A stretch of 64,000 nt of DNA from Archangium sp. Its GTDB lineage: Bacteria > Myxococcota > Myxococcia > Myxococcales > Myxococcaceae. The stretch's first letter is position 1. Every line of letters begins with the position of its first letter. The stretch spans positions 62,001 to 126,000 of the forward strand of contig JAUYRZ010000060.1 in the NCBI GenBank assembly GCA_030695565.1, given 5' to 3'. The notes beneath the pieces were generated by a model. The model was not told the DNA's origin and searched no databases. It saw only the letters and a list, made by a program, of their open reading frames with translations. Below are positions 60,173-64,000 of the stretch, in pieces. The position numbers and the translations under genes are program-made.

Positions 60173-62020
60173 ATGAGCGACGAGCTCGACTCCCTTCTGC
60201 AGACTCTCAAAGGAGAAGCGCACACCCTCGTGCGAAGCCCCAGCTCCACGGTGGCGCCTCCGCAAGACGGGCTGATCGGCCGCCGGGCTTTCGAAGTGCT
60301 CAAGGGTCTGCTCTTCGATCCCAACGCGCTCATCGACGAAGGACCGCTCGGTCAAGGCGGCATGGGCGTGGTGCGGCTCGCCCGCCAGGTCGCGCTCGAT
60401 CGCCACGTCGCGGTGAAGTTCCTCCGGCCCGAGCACCGCACTGCCGCTGACGTGGAAGCGTTGCTCTCCGAAGCGTGGTTGGCGGGCGCGTTGGAGCACC
60501 CGAACATTCTCCCGGTGTACTCGGTGGGCCTCGACGATCACGGCCAGCCCGTCATCGTGATGAAGCGCATCGAGGGCCGCACCTGGACCACGCTGCTGCG
60601 CGATCCCGCCGCGATGGCCGCGCACGCACCCGGCAAACCGCCGCTCGACGAACACCTGCGGATCCTCCAGCAAATCTGCAACGCCGTGCACTTCGCTCAC
60701 GCACGCGGCGTGGTGCACCGCGACCTCAAGCCGGACAACGTGATGGTCGGCTCGTTCGGTGAGGTCTATGTGGTCGACTGGGGCATCGCCACGCATCCCG
60801 GGCCGTGCACCCAGCTCGCAGGCACGCCCGCGTACATGGCCCCTGAGATGCTCGGTGGCACGGGCGCGTGCATCACGGCGCAGACCGACGTCTATCTGCT
60901 GGGTTCGATGCTCTACGAGGTGCTCACCGGCCGCGCGCCGCATCGGGGCGACACGCCGAACGCGCTCGTCTCGCAGGTGTTGCGCTCCAGTCCACCGCCG
61001 CCCGAGAACGCACCGGAAGAGCTGGTGGCCCTCGCGCTGCGCTGCATGAAGCCGAAGGCCGAAGACCGGCCCGAGAACGCGCTGGAGGTGCGCCGGCAGC
61101 TGGAAGCCTTCGTGGAACACCAGGGTTCTCTGGCGCTCGCCACACAATCCGAGCGGCGGGCCGCCGAGCTGGTGGCGCTGCTCGCGACGCCCTCACCCGA
61201 CGCCGCCCGGGTCTACGCGCTCTTCTCCGAATGCCGCTTCGGCTTTCAGCAGGCCCTCGCTGCGTGGCCACGAAACACCCGCGCACGTGCAGGCCTCGAA
61301 GGGGCGCTCAAGGCGATGGCGCGCTTCGAGCTGCAACAGGGCTCGGTGAAAGCGGCGCGCGCGTTGTTGCATGAACTCGGCGCGGTGGACCCTTCATTGG
61401 AAGCAGAGCTCGCCCGAGCGACGAAGCAGGAGGAACAGCAGGCCCTCGAGCTCGCCCGGCTGCAGGGCCTGGAGAAGACGCACGATCCGCTCACGGGAAG
61501 CTCGTCTCGGCTGGTGGTGAGTCTGTTCCTGGGGCTGGTGTGGATCGTCTCGCCGCTGCTGGGTCACCTGCACTTCCACGTGTTGCCGCGCAACGAGACC
61601 ATCTCCTCGGCGCCGCTCGCGTTGTTGTCCGCGGTCATCATCATCGTGGTGGCGATTCGCTCGAAGGAGAGCCGCACCCGGCTCAACCGCCAGCTGCTGT
61701 CGATGGTGCTGTTCGGGATGCTGGTGCAGGCCACCTTCGTCACTGTTTTCTATTTCGCGGGGGGCGATCTCGGCGAGCGCTCCGTGCCAGTGCTCATGGG
61801 CTTCTGGTTCGTGGTCAGCGGTGCGATCACCGTGGGACTGCTTCCGTCTGCGTGGCCCATTCCACTCGGGTATCTGGCAGGAGCGCTCGGGGCCTTGATG
61901 TTTCCCGAGCTGCGTTTTGCGTTCTCGGCGCTGGGCAACTTCGTCTTCGCGGTGAGCGCCTTCTTCATCTTCCGGCGAGAAGGTCTGCGCGAACGAGAAC
62001 GCGACGCGCTGAAAGCCTGA
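60173..62020 (+). CDS. Ser/Thr protein kinase with multi-pass C-terminal membrane domain
   Basis: A 615-aa protein. Kinase domain at about residues 50-310: glycine loop GQGGMGVVR, VAVKFLRPE Lys, HRDLKPDN, and VVDWGIA where most kinases have DFG. The DWG form is also found in other myxobacterial kinases from memory and does not by itself mean inactivity. YMAPEML marks the APE region. Residues 320-440 are helical (KAMARFELQQGSVKAARALL, LARATKQEEQQALELARLQG) and the last 160 residues hold about six membrane helices. The ATG 60173 is 54 bp after the PuuD stop. Possibly senses membrane state. Confidence 0.9.
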   Translation: MSDELDSLLQTLKGEAHTLVRSPSSTVAPPQDGLIGRRAFEVLKGLLFDPNALIDEGPLGQGGMGVVRLARQVALDRHVAVKFLRPEHRTAADVEALLSEAWLAGALEHPNILPVYSVGLDDHGQPVIVMKRIEGRTWTTLLRDPAAMAAHAPGKPPLDEHLRILQQICNAVHFAHARGVVHRDLKPDNVMVGSFGEVYVVDWGIATHPGPCTQLAGTPAYMAPEMLGGTGACITAQTDVYLLGSMLYEVLTGRAPHRGDTPNALVSQVLRSSPPPPENAPEELVALALRCMKPKAEDRPENALEVRRQLEAFVEHQGSLALATQSERRAAELVALLATPSPDAARVYALFSECRFGFQQALAAWPRNTRARAGLEGALKAMARFELQQGSVKAARALLHELGAVDPSLEAELARATKQEEQQALELARLQGLEKTHDPLTGSSSRLVVSLFLGLVWIVSPLLGHLHFHVLPRNETISSAPLALLSAVIIIVVAIRSKESRTRLNRQLLSMVLFGMLVQATFVTVFYFAGGDLGERSVPVLMGFWFVVSGAITVGLLPSAWPIPLGYLAGALGALMFPELRFAFSALGNFVFAVSAFFIFRREGLRERERDALKA

Positions 62021-62128
62021 GGGCTGTTACGGATACTTCATCGAGAGCCCGTTTCGAGCACCCCGCGCACCAGCCCTGTACGTAAACCAGCAACACAGGC
62101 ATCTCGATGGAGTATCCGTAACAAGCCC
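62021..62128. repeat. 108-bp element with ~30-bp near-perfect inverted ends
   Basis: The left arm GTTACGGATACTTCATCGAG (within 62021-62049) and the reverse complement of the right arm GTTACGGATACTCCATCGAG (within 62098-62128) match except for one base; flanking GGGCT/GGGCTT bases extend the match to about 30 bp. The arms enclose a 48-bp loop. It begins directly after the kinase stop and before the next gene at 62267. It could be a MITE-like insertion, a dyad regulatory site or a long RNA hairpin that ends the kinase transcript. No direct repeat of target-site type is obvious. Confidence 0.75.
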
Positions 62129-62266
62129 CACTTGCCTCAGGTGCGCATCCACGCCCGAAGCGGAGAGGCCAGCGCGCGATTGCCGCTGAGCGCCGACCAG
62201 AAACGCCGCCTCCATTCAGTGCGTCTTTCCTGCACTCGCTCCTGCCTCCGCGGGTGAGGCGAGCGC
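62129..62266. other. Gap upstream of MlaD-like gene
   Basis: 138 bp after the dyad element with no gene I can support; it should hold the promoter of the 62267 gene. No clear boxes seen. Confidence 0.35.
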
Positions 62267-63046
62267 GTGGACGCCCGTGTTCTCCCTCTCGTGTTGGTGC
62301 TGGGCTGCGCGAAGCCGCCGCTTCACGCCGTGCTCGAGCAAGCAGAGGGACTGACGAAAGGCAGCCGGGTCTACGCGGCCGGCGTCCTGGTGGGGGAAGT
62401 CGAGTCAGTCCGCCTCGAAGGCGCGCAGGCAGACGTCAGCTTCAACCTGCGCGAGGGGAACACGCTGTCGCTGCGCGTCGATGCCTGCGCGATGAGCCTG
62501 CCGGAAGACGGCGGCACCTTGTTGCTGCTGTTCCCCGGGAAAGAGTTGGAGCGGCTGTCAGCGACCGTGCCTGCGTGTGAGTTGAGTGCGCACCGGTTGA
62601 TCGCGCTCAAGCAGCTGGCGAGTTCGGGGGGCGGAGCGTTGAGTCAGGCGATCCGCCGGTACTTCGCAGAGCTCGGGAAGTCGGCGCCGCCAGTCGAGGG
62701 GCCGAAGGCGTGCGGGGCGTTGGAGGTGAGCCGGCTGCGCATCGAAGAGGTTGGCGCGGTGCCTCTCTTGTTGCCTTCAGGGGGCAAACGGTTGTGGTTG
62801 GCGGTGGAGAATCGCGGAGAGAGCCCGGCATCGTTGGAGACGGCCACGTTTCTCGATTCGCGCGGCACGATCGCCCAGGTGCGTGTGCCTGAACCGGCCG
62901 ATCTCTTCACCTCGGTCACGATTCCTGCGGGCGCACGGCGGGAAGTGAGCGCGGTCTTCGAAGGCTCGAAGGCGAATCAGGTCAGCGCCGTGGAGGTGAA
63001 GGCTTCGTTCGACGATGCAGGATGCAGTGTTCGCTGGCGGCTCTAG
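62267..63046 (+). CDS. MlaD/MCE-domain-like lipoprotein
   Basis: A 259-aa protein starting at GTG 62267 with lipobox LVLVLGCAK. Residues 28-105 resemble an MCE domain (AEGLTKGSRVYAAGVLVGEV then VRLEGAQADVSF), the fold found in MlaD-type lipid transfer proteins. The second half is beta-rich (LRIEEVGAVPLLLPSGG, VSAVFEGSKANQVSAVEVKA). Inference: a periplasmic, lipid-anchored protein that may bind lipid, but it has no neighbouring Mla permease or ATPase genes. Confidence 0.65.
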   Translation: MDARVLPLVLVLGCAKPPLHAVLEQAEGLTKGSRVYAAGVLVGEVESVRLEGAQADVSFNLREGNTLSLRVDACAMSLPEDGGTLLLLFPGKELERLSATVPACELSAHRLIALKQLASSGGGALSQAIRRYFAELGKSAPPVEGPKACGALEVSRLRIEEVGAVPLLLPSGGKRLWLAVENRGESPASLETATFLDSRGTIAQVRVPEPADLFTSVTIPAGARREVSAVFEGSKANQVSAVEVKASFDDAGCSVRWRL

Positions 63047-63051
63047 CGGGG

Positions 63052-63093
63052 CCCCTCTCCCCGACCCTCTCCCCGCTGCGCAGGGCGAGGGAG
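63052..63093. terminator. Hairpins between convergent MlaD-like and hydrolase genes
   Basis: Two CCCTCTCCCC units and one GGGCGAGGG unit overlap here (for example CCCTCTCCCCGCTGCGCAGG) between the stop at 63046 and the minus-strand stop at 63099. Probably a two-way terminator. Confidence 0.5.
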
Positions 63094-63098
63094 AACGG

Positions 63099-64000
63099 CT
63101 AGCGACCGCCGTCTGCGTAATCACCCGCGGGCCAATGGCTCACCGTCGCCACGCCCGCGGCACCCGCGATCTCGTCGGCCTTCGCCTGCGTCATCAACGC
63201 CAGCGACGCCTCCGAGCCCTTCAACTTCGCGTTGAAGAACGCGACCGCGAAGTGATTGATCAACGGCTGCGCGATTCTAGCCGGAGGGGCCGACGGACCG
63301 CACCCATCCTCGAGCACCTCGCGCACGTCAGCGCCGGGAATGTCGAGGTTCACCTGGTCCACGATCGACGCGAGGTCGAAAGCGCACAAATCAGAGAACG
63401 TGAAATGGCCGCCCTTCGTGATGTCGAGCATCCACAACGGGTCGCGCATCACCAGCAACGTGGGCTCGATGTTGGTGTCCCACTCCAGCGTCTTGTCGTC
63501 ATGCGCCGCCTGGAGGTGCACGGGAATGTCGAGGATCACCGGCCGGGGGAGCCCAATCCACGCGAGGTTCGCATCGACCGGAGCCTGCGGCACGATCGCC
63601 TTCACCCGTTTGTCCATCGCCGCCACGCGCAACGACGTGAGCGCACCGAACGAGTGCCCGGTGACGCCGATCTTCTCGAGGTCGATGAGCCCGAAGAGCG
63701 GATCCTCCTCCTTCAAGCGGCTGAGGCGGTTGAGCAGGTACGTCACGTCGACGGGCCGCGTCTCCACGCCGACGGCCACGTTCTGCAGCTGGCCGCGCAC
63801 CACGTCGAACAGGGTGCCGCCTTCGTGATCCGTCGAGGCCACGATGTAGCCGTGCGAAGCGAGCAACACCGTGAGGTACGTCGACTGCCACCGAATCGCG
63901 GCCTGGCCGTGGCTGAAGATGATCAACGGGAACTTGCCGTGCTTCGTCGCCGGCTGCGCATCACGCACGGCCGCGGTCTGCAGCAGCGGGATGACGCCCT
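63099..64000 (-). CDS. Alpha/beta hydrolase, PAF-acetylhydrolase/dienelactone-hydrolase-like (5' end outside window)
   Basis: The frame stays open to the right edge (residues GVIPLLQTAAVRD precede the first in-window GTG at 63968), so the gene continues beyond the window. The visible ~300 residues have the fold markers FSHGQAA (oxyanion side), the nucleophile motif GHSFGA with Ser, DITKGGHFTF (likely catalytic His), and a middle Asp-rich segment. The layout fits PAF-acetylhydrolase II-like or dienelactone-hydrolase-like enzymes. Substrate unknown. A signal peptide, if any, lies outside the window. Confidence 0.75.
   Translation of the reverse strand, partial: GVIPLLQTAAVRDAQPATKHGKFPLIIFSHGQAAIRWQSTYLTVLLASHGYIVASTDHEGGTLFDVVRGQLQNVAVGVETRPVDVTYLLNRLSRLKEEDPLFGLIDLEKIGVTGHSFGALTSLRVAAMDKRVKAIVPQAPVDANLAWIGLPRPVILDIPVHLQAAHDDKTLEWDTNIEPTLLVMRDPLWMLDITKGGHFTFSDLCAFDLASIVDQVNLDIPGADVREVLEDGCGPSAPPARIAQPLINHFAVAFFNAKLKGSEASLALMTQAKADEIAGAAGVATVSHWPAGDYADGGR

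Noticed and set aside
60173-62020. Kinase with DWG judged inactive
   Set aside because: The metal-binding Asp is kept and the Phe-to-Trp change occurs in other myxobacterial kinases.

Overview
The window is high-GC DNA, almost fully coding, with no rRNA, tRNA, CRISPR array or recognisable transposase. Several traits point to a fruiting-type delta-proteobacterium (Myxococcota, probably near the Myxococcaceae/Archangiaceae). There are three Hanks-type Ser/Thr kinases and an adenylate cyclase fused to helical repeats. There are many lipoproteins with Gly-rich linkers followed by Cys-rich modules, and a VWA protein ending in a MYXO-CTERM-like tail. There is also a DUF2378 (TIGR02265) protein, a family I know mainly from myxobacteria. 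This assignment is inference from gene content.

Layout. 1-5.9 kb: the end of a large choice-of-anchor-D surface protein, a small beta-rich protein, an 84-bp tandem repeat, an ABC exporter and a LysR regulator. 6-10.6 kb (minus): a kinase operon with two accessory secreted proteins. 10.7-13.3 kb: two translationally coupled amidohydrolase-fold proteins, the second lacking the metal ligands. 15.5-21.9 kb: a four-gene minus-strand operon dabB-dabA-DUF6671-unknown, with a divergent NhaR/CbbR-type LysR gene. This is an inorganic-carbon (CO2/bicarbonate) uptake system with two uncharacterised coupled genes. 22-25 kb: PAP2 phosphatase, thioesterase, a Pro-rich anchored protein and a DUF481 outer-membrane protein. 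25-37 kb: Cys-rich and kelch-type lipoproteins, a hydroxylase-like protein, DUF2378 and a CLC transporter that looks like the fluoride type. 37.4-45.2 kb: GNAT, adenylate cyclase, kinase-TPR-GltS genes behind a sigma-54-like promoter, a metzincin-like membrane protease and small lipoproteins. 45.2-45.85 kb: gene debris (3' ends of a TetR gene and a Cys-rich protein gene). 45.9-56.2 kb: SnoaL, orphan sensor kinase, VWA/MYXO-CTERM protein, DUF1801, DUF2243 and two more surface proteins. 56.2-64 kb: SPFH protein plus NAD-kinase-like partner, SUKH-like protein, urate hydroxylase PuuD, a third kinase, a 108-bp dyad element, an MlaD-like lipoprotein and a partial PAF-acetylhydrolase-like hydrolase.

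How the genes may work together. The most coherent pathway is the Dab cluster: DabB couples an ion gradient to DabA, a carbonic-anhydrase-like protein whose zinc and catalytic residues are all present, under a LysR regulator. The kinase and cyclase genes form local signalling units whose neighbours are exported or periplasmic proteins. The surface lipoproteins share modules (a 10-Cys unit, choice-of-anchor D, PPC-like domains) and look like a family growing by module duplication. GC-rich hairpins built on CCCTCTCCC/GGGAGAGGG recur at many gene ends.
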